Assembly: GCA_937902315.1 (NCBI GenBank)
Contig: CALGUG010000059.1
Span: 372,001-436,000, forward strand
Direction: 5' to 3'
DNA: 64,000 nucleotides
Source: an uncultured Chloroflexales bacterium
Lineage (GTDB): Bacteria; Chloroflexota; Chloroflexia; Chloroflexales; Chloroflexaceae
Shown: one piece after another, positions 44,747-54,400 of the stretch
How positions within the stretch are numbered: position 1 is the first letter of the stretch
Layout: each line of letters opens with the position of its first letter
The notes under the pieces: generated by a model
What the model saw: the letters and a program-made list of their open reading frames with translations, nothing else
Told to the model about the DNA's origin: nothing
Databases searched by the model: none
Made by a program: the position numbers and the translations under genes

Positions 44747-45727
44747 ATGCCAAAGATTGGCTATGCTGCTGCACTTGAGCAGTTTCACCCGACCGATTTG
44801 ATTCGGTTTTCGAAGTTGGCGGAAGAGCACGGCTTTGTGAATGTGATGGCCGCGGACCACTTCCAGCCTTGGGTGCCGAGCCAAGGCCATAGCGCGTTCG
44901 TTTGGTCGTGGATGGGCGCGCTTGGCGAAGCGACCAAGCTGCGCTTCGGTTCGGGTGTGACGGCGCCCGGCTTCCGCTACCACCCCGCGATTTTGGCCCA
45001 AGCTGCGGCCACGCTCGAAGCGATGTATCCGGGGCGCTTCTGGTTGGGTATCGGCAGTGGCGAAGCCCTTAACGAGCATATCACGGGCGAATACTGGCCG
45101 GAACAGGGCACACGTTTCGCTCGTCTGCGCGAGTCGGTCGAACTGATCAAAAAGCTCTTCAGCGGCAAAAAGGTTCGCCATTCCGGCAAATACTTCAAGC
45201 TCGAAACGACTCAGATCTGGACTATGCCCACCACTCCGCCACCGATCTACGTGGCGGCTTCCGGTCCTCAGACTGCCGAATTCGCCGGACGCGAGGCTGA
45301 CGGCTTGATCACCCCTGCTGCCGCCCCCGAAAAGCTCAAGGGTCTGATTGAGCGCTTCGAGAAGGGTGCGCGCGAAGCGGGCAAAGATCCCGCTAGCCTG
45401 CCCAAGCTCTTGCAGGTACACATCTCGTGGGCGCCCACCTACGAAGAGGCCGAGCAGAACGCCTTGAAGGAGTGGCCGAACGGCGGTATGAACTTCCCCA
45501 AGGCCGATGTGCGCTCGCCCGAAGATTTCGAAGCCTTCGCCAAACTGGTGCGCCCCGAAAACTACAAGGGCCGCGTGCTGATCTCGCCCGATTGGGAGGC
45601 CCATCGCCAGCACATTCAGTCCTTCTTCGATCTGGGCTTCGACGAAGTTCACGTTCACAATGTGGGCCGCAACCAAGAGGAGTTCATCAAGCTCTTCAGC
45701 AAAGAGGTTATGGCCAAACTCAGCTAG
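44747..45727 (+). CDS. F420-dependent LLM-class oxidoreductase (G6PDH-like family)
   Basis: 326 residues, luciferase-like TIM barrel. 'MPKIGYAAALEQFHPTDLIRFSKLAEEHGFVNVMAADHFQPW' and 'SFVWSWMGALGEAT'-like 'SAFVWSWMGALGEATKLRFGSGVTAPGFRYHPAILAQAAATLEAMYPGRFWLGIGSGEALNEHITG' match the F420-dependent glucose-6-phosphate dehydrogenase-like (TIGR03557-type) family. It would use the F420 made by its neighbours; the substrate is not assured to be glucose-6-phosphate. AAGGAG lies 10 nt upstream, and cofC ends 12 nt earlier. Confidence 0.92.
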   Translation: MPKIGYAAALEQFHPTDLIRFSKLAEEHGFVNVMAADHFQPWVPSQGHSAFVWSWMGALGEATKLRFGSGVTAPGFRYHPAILAQAAATLEAMYPGRFWLGIGSGEALNEHITGEYWPEQGTRFARLRESVELIKKLFSGKKVRHSGKYFKLETTQIWTMPTTPPPIYVAASGPQTAEFAGREADGLITPAAAPEKLKGLIERFEKGAREAGKDPASLPKLLQVHISWAPTYEEAEQNALKEWPNGGMNFPKADVRSPEDFEAFAKLVRPENYKGRVLISPDWEAHRQHIQSFFDLGFDEVHVHNVGRNQEEFIKLFSKEVMAKLS

Positions 45728-45747
45728 TTGGTAGACATAAAATTCAT

Positions 45748-45789
45748 ACAGACAGCCAGAAGGAGTACTTCATCTGGCTGTCTGTTTTC
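45748..45789 (+). terminator. Terminator of the F420 gene run
   Basis: Perfect 13-bp stem ACAGACAGCCAGA/TCTGGCTGTCTGT (45748-45760, 45773-45785) followed by TTTTC. Confidence 0.9.
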
Positions 45790-45859
45790 TATCGAGCACG
45801 TTCGCCCGCCTTCGCCGCCTTCTGCCCTTACAAGCTCCCCCAAACATGATGCTGCAGCA

Positions 45860-46652
45860 GCTCGCTGCCTTCCATATTCTGGCGGCTAGGCTGCTAGCTC
45901 CCATTCGGCTTCTAGCGTGTCCGCCTTCGGCTATCAAGTTGCAGCTCCTTCCATTCGGTCTGTAGCCATCGCAGCGAAGCTGCGATCTGCTTGCTGCGCG
46001 CAGCAAGCAGCTTGGCCGAACCGTACCCTGAACCTGTCGAAGGGTACGGTTCGGCGGCCGCTTTTTGGTGGAAGTGCCCAGAGGAGAGCGCTGCCCTCTC
46101 CCCTGCACCTCTCCTGTAAACACAAGAGGGGTTCTGCGCTTCAGCTTCCCATTTCTCCCCTTCTCCTGCTTCGCGGGCTATGCATTACCCAAAAGTCGCG
46201 TCGGCAGCAAAAGGCGATAGTTTGCATACCATCTCGGGATTATCCATGAGAGCACAGAACACAGAGAGCTTGTATGCGATTTCGCGTAGCGAAATCGCAT
46301 ACAAGCTCAACATTCACCCCCTCGCCCGCAGTGCGGGAGAGGGGGCCGGGGGGTGAGGGCAGATAACGCTGACCGTATGTCGATTTGTGGCTAATGTACA
46401 GCTTCTCGGGAGAGGGGGTCGGGGGGTGAGGGCCCTCTCTCCGGGCTAGCCCTGTTTAGTAGCCGTAGGCGGACGCGCTGAGGACCGAATGGAAGGTTGA
46501 GACCCCTCCGCCAACATAATGTATGATACCAAATCCGGTTGATTAGGTTCTCTTTGGCCTTTGGCAGAGCGGAACGTGACTCTTTCCTTTTTTGGCTTTT
46601 CGTTTTTCTGAGCGAAGAGCATGCACGTCTTTAAACGGATTTGGTATAAAGT
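45860..46652. repeat. Composite mosaic repeat block 3 with a 122-bp MITE-like element
   Basis: The gap 45790-46755 is all repeat DNA. Reverse core repeat (45915-45940); two adjacent palindromes, ATCGCAGC-GAA-GCTGCGAT (45968-45986) and a 24-bp loopless one (45987-46010); a CCTGAACCTGTCGAAGGGTA module; the ATTACCCAAAAGTCGCG module (46191-46250); a perfect 20-bp hairpin with loop GTA (46266-46285/46289-46308); the GC-rich module (46314-46360); a forward core repeat (46458-46480); and a MITE-like element with ATACC...GGTAT ends (46526-46647). No gene is supported. Confidence 0.87.
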
Positions 46653-46698
46653 GAACAAGCGGATACGATATGAGCTACGCAGTCTGGGGGAGCGCAGG

Positions 46699-46737
46699 CA
46701 AAAAAACAGGACGCTGCCAGTTAGCAGCGCCCTGTTT
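46699..46737 (-). terminator. Terminator of the WecA/MraY-like gene
   Basis: Minus strand stem AAACAGG-CGCTGC/GCAGCG-CCTGTTT (outer arms 46704-46710 and 46731-46737) followed by a T-run (A-run 46699-46706 on plus). Confidence 0.92.
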
Positions 46738-46755
46738 CGATGGTTGAATCGCTTC

Positions 46756-47883
46756 TTAACGAGAGGCGTTTTGGGTTTTCTGTTGTGGTTCGGCGAAGGT
46801 CACATAGACCAGCACGCCCAGCACGATCAGACCTAGAACGATCAGAGCCGCCAGCTTGGCGCCCGCCGAGATCGGCGAGAGCGCCAGCACGCCGAAGGCT
46901 GCGCTCAGCAGGTAGTAGGCGCAGACGATCTGGCGTTGGCTGAAGCCCAGATCGAGTAGCCGGATGTGCAGATGGTCGCGTCCGGCTTGGGCCGCCGAAC
47001 GGCCGCGCAGGGTGCGCAGCAGAATCAGCCAAGCCATATCGATGATCGGCACGGCTAAAACCAAGAGGGCCGTTGCCAGCTTGGCCCCGCCGATGATCGC
47101 GCTGACCGCCAGAATGTAGCCCAGCGTCATTGCGCCCACATCGCCCATAAAGATCTTGGCCGGATTAAAGTTAAAAGGCAGAAAGCCTGCACAGACGCCC
47201 GCCAGAATCAGCGGCAGCAGCATCACCGTGTATTGCTTCAGCAAAAAGGTGTGGATCGCCAACACAAGCGCGGCGATCAGGGTGATGCCGGTGGCTAGGC
47301 CATCCATGCCATCGACCCAATTGAGCATATTCATCATGCCAACGATCCAAAAGATCGTCGCGCCAATCGCCAGCCAAGGCGAGATGTTGTGCAGGTGAAT
47401 TTGATGAACAAAGGGGAAGTTGAAGGCCGTCAGAATAATGCCTTGGGCTTCGGTTGGGTCGCCGCGAATATCGGTGTAGAGAGTGTGATCCCACAGGTAA
47501 GGCCCGACTGCGATCAGAGCCGCTAGGATGTGTACCATCAAGCGCGGCAGGGCTGGCAGCTCGCGCACATCGTCGATCATACTCACAACCGCAACCAGCA
47601 GCGCGCCCACCAACATCAGCATCAGGCGCAAGCTCTCGAAGCTCGAGCGTTCGAGCAAAGGTGTGAACTGGCTGTACGAGAAGGTGATGATTGTTGTGAT
47701 CACAAACGCGGCGATCATAGCGATGCCGCCGAGCGTGGGAATGGGTACTTTATGAATGCGACGCGCGTTGGGGTGAGCTAACCAATTGTAGCGAAAGCAG
47801 AGGCGAGTGACGGGCGGAATCAATAAAGCAGTGAGCGCGGCAGCGATGCCAAACGTAGCGAACATGGCCAACGTGAGCAGCAT
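46756..47883 (-). CDS. WecA/MraY-family phospho-sugar undecaprenyl-phosphate transferase
   Basis: 375 residues with about ten to eleven membrane helices. Family motifs: 'HPNARRIHKVPIPTLGGIAM', the Asp pair 'SMIDDVREL', 'GMMNMLNWVDGMDGLATG', 'FLPFNFNPAKIFMGDVGAMTLGY' and cytoplasmic 'RDHLHIRLLDLGFS'. This is the TagO/WecA type that starts teichoic-acid, O-antigen or arabinogalactan-like glycan synthesis by transferring GlcNAc-1-P to undecaprenyl phosphate; the donor here is inferred. Start 47883 fits the family; an upstream ATG at 47925 is also possible. It ends in a strong terminator and follows rnj with a gap of about 80 nt. Confidence 0.92.
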   Translation of the reverse strand: MLLTLAMFATFGIAAALTALLIPPVTRLCFRYNWLAHPNARRIHKVPIPTLGGIAMIAAFVITTIITFSYSQFTPLLERSSFESLRLMLMLVGALLVAVVSMIDDVRELPALPRLMVHILAALIAVGPYLWDHTLYTDIRGDPTEAQGIILTAFNFPFVHQIHLHNISPWLAIGATIFWIVGMMNMLNWVDGMDGLATGITLIAALVLAIHTFLLKQYTVMLLPLILAGVCAGFLPFNFNPAKIFMGDVGAMTLGYILAVSAIIGGAKLATALLVLAVPIIDMAWLILLRTLRGRSAAQAGRDHLHIRLLDLGFSQRQIVCAYYLLSAAFGVLALSPISAGAKLAALIVLGLIVLGVLVYVTFAEPQQKTQNASR

Positions 47884-47962
47884 ATGCGTACCAACCTTCG
47901 TGCGAACGATGAAGAGCAACCCCATTGTTGCTCTTCATCATACGAAATAAGACGTGATCGAA

Positions 47963-49645
47963 TTAGACTTCCATCACGACAGGAATGACCATGGGACGTC
48001 GGCGGGTTTCGCGATACAAGAACTCGCTAACGATATCTTTGATTTTACGGTTAACGAAGTTTGTGTCAACTTGGGTAGGCGTGCCGTTTGTGCTGTTCAT
48101 ACTGGCCAACGAGGTGCGCACCGTCTCTTTGGTCGCTTCGATCAGGTTGTTGCTTTGGCGCATATAGACGAAGCCACGGCTGACCACATCTGGGCCCGCC
48201 ACTAATTCGCCGGTTGTGCTGTCGATGCTGACTACTACCATCAAAATGCCGTCTTTTGAAAGCATCTGGCGGTCGCGCACCACCACATTGCCTACATCGC
48301 CGACGCTGGTTCCATCGACATAGATATAGCCGACCGGCGCTTTGCCGACGATCTTGCCGAAGTTCTGGCTGAATTCCATAATCGCGCCATCTTCGGCCAA
48401 CAAGACTTGCTCGTTGTTGAACATGCCGCCCATATCGAGCGCTAGCTTGCGATACAGCATCAAGTGGCGGTAGTCGCCATGGAAAGGCACCACAAACTCG
48501 GGGCGCAGCAGTGAGAGGATCATCTTGAGTTCCTCTTGAGCGGCGTGTCCCGAAACGTGGACGCCTGCGCTGGCACCATAGACCACATCGGCACCGAGTC
48601 GGAAGAGGTTGTTGATCACCTTGCTCACCGAGACTTCGTTGCCGGGGATCGGGGTAGCCGAGACCACTACGGTATCGCCGGGCTTGATCTTAACATTGGG
48701 ATAGTCGCGGTTCGCCATACGGTTCAGGGCGGCCAGCGGCTCGCCTTGGCTGCCCGTACAGACCACAGCGATTTGGTCGTCGGCATAGGCCGCCATCTCG
48801 TGAGGGCGAATCAGCGTCCCTTCCGAGGCTCGCAGATAGCCCAATTCGAGCGCGATCTTGCTGTTGTTCTCCATACTGCGGCCAGCCAACACAACCTTGC
48901 GTCCGTAGGCTTCTGCCGATTCGATCACCTGTTGGACGCGGCTGATATTGGAGGCGAAGGTCGCAACGATGATGCGGCCCGGAGCGGTTGCAAAGATCGT
49001 ATCGAAAGCTTCGCCAACCGAGGTTTCGCTGGGTGTATAACCTTTGGTCTCGACGCGCACACAGTCGGTGATCAGCAGCAAGGGCTTGCGACGGCCCAGC
49101 TCTGCGATCTTGGTGATATCGGTCGGTTTGCCATCGACGGGTGTGTGGTCGAGCTTCCAGTCGGTTAGATAGACCACCAGACCCGAGGGTGTGGTGATGC
49201 CGAAGCCGACCGCATCGGGGATGGAGTGGGCGATATGGAAGGGTTCGATCGTAAAGTGCCCCAGCTTGATCGTATCGCCCTCTTTGAAGGGCACCAAGGT
49301 GGTGCGATCGAGCAGACGGTGCTCTTTGAGCTTGTTGGTCACCATGCCCAAGGTTAGGCGGGTTCCGTAGATCGGTGGGAAGCCGAGATCGGCGATCAGA
49401 TGGGGCACACCACCGATGTGATCTTCGTGGCCGTGGGTGAGCAAAATCGCTTTGATTTTGTCGGTCTTATCTCGCAGATAGGTGATGTCGGGCAACACCA
49501 GATCAACGCCGAGCATATCGGCTTCGGGGAACATTACACCACAATCAAGCAAGAGGATCTCGTCCCCATGCTCAAGTACCCACATGTTGCGACCGACTTC
49601 ACCAGCGCCGCCAAGGGGGATTACACGTACTCTATTCTTTGCCAT
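47963..49645 (-). CDS. rnj: Ribonuclease J
   Basis: 560 residues; a metallo-beta-lactamase/beta-CASP exo- and endonuclease in mRNA decay and rRNA maturation. 'VIPLGGAGEVGRNMWV', metal-site H71-G-H73-E-D75-H76, 'IPDAVGFGITTPSGLVVYLTDWKLDHTP', beta-CASP part with 'IIVATFASNISRVQQVI', 'CTGSQGEPLAALNRMA', 'VHVSGHAAQEELKMILSLLRPEFVVPFHGDYRHL', and the C-terminal dimerisation domain. 'LITDCVRVETKGYTPSE' replaces the common 'SDSTN' with TDCVR. No strong ribosome site. First of two co-directional genes with the transferase. Confidence 0.96.
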   Translation of the reverse strand: MAKNRVRVIPLGGAGEVGRNMWVLEHGDEILLLDCGVMFPEADMLGVDLVLPDITYLRDKTDKIKAILLTHGHEDHIGGVPHLIADLGFPPIYGTRLTLGMVTNKLKEHRLLDRTTLVPFKEGDTIKLGHFTIEPFHIAHSIPDAVGFGITTPSGLVVYLTDWKLDHTPVDGKPTDITKIAELGRRKPLLLITDCVRVETKGYTPSETSVGEAFDTIFATAPGRIIVATFASNISRVQQVIESAEAYGRKVVLAGRSMENNSKIALELGYLRASEGTLIRPHEMAAYADDQIAVVCTGSQGEPLAALNRMANRDYPNVKIKPGDTVVVSATPIPGNEVSVSKVINNLFRLGADVVYGASAGVHVSGHAAQEELKMILSLLRPEFVVPFHGDYRHLMLYRKLALDMGGMFNNEQVLLAEDGAIMEFSQNFGKIVGKAPVGYIYVDGTSVGDVGNVVVRDRQMLSKDGILMVVVSIDSTTGELVAGPDVVSRGFVYMRQSNNLIEATKETVRTSLASMNSTNGTPTQVDTNFVNRKIKDIVSEFLYRETRRRPMVIPVVMEV

Positions 49646-50219
49646 AATTACATGTGAAGCAAGCCCGGCGGGTAGACGCGACGGGCAAACTTCTTCCTTT
49701 CATTGTCTATGCGGGAATTCCCGCTGGATTCATCGTAGGTTGACAGCATAGTGAGCGCCTCGTGAAATGCTGGCTAAGACGCGACACTAAACAAGCCATC
49801 CTATTGATGACCAAGGCTTTTCCGAAAAATGCATGCTTCTAGGTGCTTAAAGCGCGATCAGCACCAGAAATCTCTACGTGTTGTAGTCTAGCTTCAAGGC
49901 TGTGCGGCCTTGTTGAAACGTGTTTCTGCACTTCGTGCAAAAAGTTACACCTGTAAACGGACGGAACCAAACGACATGGGCAATACAAAACGTTTCGTTT
50001 TTTAACTCGTCTGTTTGATCTATCGGCTCCGAATGGAGCGCTAACAAGCTCGTTTTAGCAATTCTCTCGAATATAGCGTCTAGATATAGAGACAAACGTT
50101 ACTGCTCTGCTAATTTAGCTGCTCTTTGTACTTGATCCGAGCGATTATATCTAGTGTGCTGCAGCTAGCTAGGCTATAGTGTCAAACACGCTAGACTGTG
50201 TAGTGCGCCAGTTAGGCAT
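49646..50219. other. Intergenic region without recognised genes
   Basis: It should hold the rnj promoter and leader on the minus strand. Small inverted repeats are present (GGTGCT/AGCACC at 49842-49865; TGCAC-TTC-GTGCA near 49926-49938), none with terminator features. No core repeat was found. The short frames here are not convincing. Confidence 0.4.
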
Positions 50220-50268
50220 TAAAAGGGCGTAGGTGGTTGCTTAGAATACACTTAGAAGCACCTACGCC
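50220..50268 (-). terminator. Terminator of the 50317 gene
   Basis: Minus strand stem GGCGTAGGTG/CACCTACGCC (50226-50235, 50259-50268) followed by CTTTTAATG. Confidence 0.78.
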
Positions 50269-50316
50269 TCAATGACCTACTAGCTTATCTGCCCTGCGCT
50301 CTAGCTCTAGAGCATT

Positions 50317-50874
50317 TTAGGCATCAGCGATTGATAGTCCAGCACGATCTCTGATTTCAGCAATCAGCTCATCGCGATTTTCAAGACCAGCGTAGAGTGG
50401 GAGTTTCTGGCGGCCATATGCTTGGGCATGGAGAAAACGCAGGATGGGGTTCTTGATTTGGTTGGTGAAGTCGGCGTTGAGAATGACTTCATCCAATGGC
50501 TCATCACTATCATCCTCGATACGTTGAATGCTCTGGATCGCATTCCAAGGATAGGTTATACCCACCCCAAGTGCCTCAAAGCGCAAGCCTTCATCTGTAA
50601 ACGTGTATGTTGCAGCCCATTCTTCAAGAATATTCCAGACCAGAAACGGGGTTGCTACAATCAGAATGAGCATCAGTAGTGCCGGGACGAGCTTGCTCAT
50701 TTCGATGCCTTGATCGATGCTCGTACGTAGGGTATCCCAAAAGTACAAGGGGTTGTAACTGATGCCCAAGGTGTTTCGAAATGTCCAGAGCGCAAAGCCC
50801 CAAATGGCTAGCGCGCCGATCAAAAGTATCAGAGCAGTGCGCCGACCACTCGTCGAAAGGCGATATGTCTTCAT
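50317..50874 (-). CDS. Membrane protein with two helices and a PH-like domain
   Basis: 185 residues. Two membrane helices ('ALILLIGALAIWGFALWTF', 'LVPALLMLILIVATPFLVWNIL') separated by an extracytoplasmic loop, then a cytoplasmic beta-rich domain 'WAATYTFTDEGLRFEALGVGITYPWNAIQSIQRIEDD' resembling bacterial PH (bPH2) domains. No specific family recognised. It is monocistronic, with its own terminator. Confidence 0.78.
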   Translation of the reverse strand: MKTYRLSTSGRRTALILLIGALAIWGFALWTFRNTLGISYNPLYFWDTLRTSIDQGIEMSKLVPALLMLILIVATPFLVWNILEEWAATYTFTDEGLRFEALGVGITYPWNAIQSIQRIEDDSDEPLDEVILNADFTNQIKNPILRFLHAQAYGRQKLPLYAGLENRDELIAEIRDRAGLSIADA

Positions 50875-51458
50875 ATATTATCTAGTCTGCCCACAGAATT
50901 GTCCTACGTTCATTGAGCGTTAGAAACATGTATCGGCTCCTCACCGCTCTCCTGATAATACGGTGTTAAGATGCACGATAGTTCCACAGACATTCGTACT
51001 GTTGGTCTACGTAACCTCCAACAGTAGAACGTTCCCAAAAAGTATTATACCTTATTCGTTACGCATTCTTCAAGCAATCTTCCTTTCTTATACGACCTAA
51101 AGAGTCGCCTTGAAGGGGATGTATTACTAGTTTAGGCTATAGAGGGCCTCGCAGAGCAGACGAATAGATGTCAGCGGAGGTTTCAATCGTGTCTTTTGTA
51201 GGCGTATTTGCTCAAATATGCTGGAAAAACACTTGCAAACCACAGTATATGTTTTATAGTAAGGAGAAGCCTTAGAGAAAGAGGATCAATGAGAGGCTTC
51301 TGTTATTGAAACACCAGCCATACGATTAGCGGTCAGGCTCAGCCTGTGCTTCTCTCAACGAGAGTTTCTGCTTGTTGATCTTGTCTTACTTAACAGGGCT
51401 GGCAACGCTTATCTTCGCTCATATGCCACCACTGTTATGAGTGGGCCTCAATTGATAT
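50875..51458 (+). other. Leader region of the helicase-nuclease gene
   Basis: The divergent gap contains a promoter candidate for the downstream gene: TTGCAA (51233-51238), 16-nt spacer, TATAGT (51255-51260). The following 200 nt has several small stems, GAAGCCT/AGGCTTC and CTCTCaacGAGAG among them. No ORF or core repeat was recognised. Confidence 0.5.
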
Positions 51459-54400
51459 ATGCCATCAATACGCGAACAAATTGAACTGTGGAAGACCCAG
51501 CTACTCGATCTGAGTCGACGCAATCGGCTCTTGCATGTGCGAATCGGCCAACCCGGCCTGATCGATCTGCTCTATCCTTCGGCTCAACAGCTATTTGACG
51601 ATCTTGTGCGGCGGCGCAAGCGTTTGCCATTTGTCGACCCTCTTCCGCTTGAAGAGCGTTTGGCGGCTGTCGGGTCACAAGAGCCTGTTACGGGGGCGAC
51701 GGTACGTTTGGGGCAGATCGCGGCTCCTCAAGTGCAAGCGGGGAGGTTGGTGAGTGATCTTGCGCCGGAAGTGCAAGTGCGTCGTTTGTACAATTTGCGT
51801 CTGAAAGCTCGGCAAGCCCTGACCGATCAAGGTATCAATTTGCTCTATGTCGCCTTTGGCTTTTTAGAGTGGTACACTCCTCAGGAGCCAGAGACGATCT
51901 GGCGCTCGCCGTTATTGCTTGTTCCGGTCGAGATACAACGTGCTTCGTTAGGCAGTGAGTTTGCGCTGCGGATGCTTGACGATGAGATTGTGCTCAACCC
52001 TACTTTAGTGCATAAGCTGCGTCAAGACTTCAATATCCGTTTGCCAGATGTGCCCTTAGATAGTGACGATTTAGAGCTTAACACATTATTTGAGCAAATC
52101 ACATCGATTGTCAAGGAGCAGTTCGATTGGGACGTTGTGCCCGATGTCTGCCTGGGCCTCTTCTCGTTTTCGAAGCTGTTGATGTATAACGATCTGCGGC
52201 GCATCACACCGACGGCAGAGACCCACCCGATCCTCAAGCGTTTTGCGCGAGACAGCGCCCAGAACGTTGGCGTGAGCGATGACGAGGCCGAGAGCGTGCA
52301 TGTTTTGCCCGATTCGCTGCTTGTTCAAGACGCTCAGCGCCCGCCAGAAGAGGTCTTTCAGGTGCTCGATGCCGATTCGAGCCAGCTCGAAGCGATCGCA
52401 GCCGCGCGCGAGGGCCTGAGCTTTGTTTTACAAGGCCCGCCCGGAACCGGCAAAAGCCAAACCATCACCAACATCATCGTGGAGTGCTTGGCCCAAGGCA
52501 AACGGGTGCTCTTTGTGAGCGAAAAGATGGCGGCCCTTCAAGTTGTCTACGAGCGGCTGCGTGAATGTGGTCTGAGCGAATTTTGTCTTGAACTGCACAG
52601 TCACAAAGCCAGCAAACGGGCCGTGCTTGACTCCTTGGCTGCAGTGCTCGACGCGCCGCTGGCTCCTAACCCCAGCCACTTCCCCTATGGCGAGCTACGC
52701 AGCGTGCGCGAGCAGCTCGATGCCTATGCCAAAGCCCTGCATACGCCCTTGGGCGCGCTCGGCTGGACGCCCTACACGGTGTATGGGCGCATGGCTGCCC
52801 TTTCCGATGCGCCCGACTACGAAGGCCCTCTGATCGAAGTGATGGAGTGCGATTCCGAGCGTTTGGGTGTGATCGATACGATTTTGGTTAAACTCGATCT
52901 GCGGCGCGATCTGTTGGCGGCTATGGCAGCAAATCCGTGGCGTGGTGCGGCCAGCACCGTCGGTTCGTTTGAAGAGCGCGGACGGGTGCGCAGCCGCCTA
53001 CGCAGCTTACAGAGCGCCTTGAGCGACCTCACCCCCTTGGTGCAGCAGGCGGCTTCCAGCTTGGATCTGCCCGTCGGTACAACTCTTGGCGGGGCGCGAG
53101 CTTTGGCGAAGCTGGCAGAAGTGCTGCGTGAAAGCTATACCCTGCCCTCGAACTGGTTGGAAGACCACGCTTGGCTGACAGCCAAAGGTCATCAACAAGC
53201 GATCAACGATGCGCGTGAGCAGTATCAACGTTTGATCGAGGCCGAAGCTCAGCTGTTTACCCGCTATCGCCCCGAGCTGTTGCAGCAGGATCTCGATGGC
53301 TTGCAGCAGCGTTTCGCTCAGCACGCCGCCCGTTGGTGGAGCTGGTTTCAGCCCCAGTACCATCAGGATATGAAGCTGTTACGCTCGTTGTTGCAGCCGG
53401 GCGTGAAACTGCGTTTTGATCAGGTCGCTGCCGATCTGAACTTGGCCCAACAGGTGCGCGAGCGCCAAGCGTGGCAGCAAGAGAGCGCGCCGATCCTCAA
53501 TCGCTTCGGGCCGCTCTTCGCGGGGCGCGTCACCAATTGGGATCTGCTTTTGCAGCATCTCGACTGGTTCGAGCGTTTGAAGAATACTGTTGGCGAGCAA
53601 TCGCTCTCCACGGCTCTGCTCAAGGTCGCCGCTCTGCCCCTTGATGAGCGCAAGGCTGCCTTGGCTCCTTTCGATGCTCTCGATGCTCAGCTCGCCGTTG
53701 TCGATCAAGAGATCGCCTTCTTGAAGGGCTACTTCCCCTCTGATGACGACCCGCGCACGCGCAGCGATCTGTGGGAGCTTGATGCCAGCAAACGCAACAA
53801 AGAGACGCCCGAGACGCTGTGGAGTCTGCCCTCGATCCATCCGGCCTATCTGCTGGAGCATATGGGGGGTTTAGACAATTGGTGGGAATGGAGCGACCTG
53901 CGCGCTAGCGCCCAAGCGGTCGGCCTAGAAGCCTATCTCGATGGTTTGGTGGCTGCAGCTGGTCAGGCCATCCAAGCTCCGCGCCGCGCCTTCCACAAGC
54001 GTTTTTGTCAGCTCTGGCTCGATGCAGCCTGCCGCGAGCACCCTGCTTTGCGCAGCTTCCAATACGATCAGCACGAAAGCTTGATCGAGCGCTTCCGCCA
54101 GCTCGACAAAGACCAACTGCTCGAAGCGCAAGCCAGCCTGCGCAGCCGCTTGCAAGCCCGTCGCCCGACCCCCGGTCAGACCGGCACTCCGACCAGCGAG
54201 CTGGGCATTTTACGGCGCGAGTTGCAGAAACAGCGCCGCCATAAACCCATTCGCCAGCTCTTGCGCGAGATCCCCAACCTGTTGGGCCAGCTCAAACCCT
54301 GTTTGATGATGAGCCCGCTCTCGGTGAGCCAGTTCCTCGATCCCGAAGCGATCTCGTTCGATCTAGTGATCTTCGACGAAGCTTCCCAGATCCGCACCGA

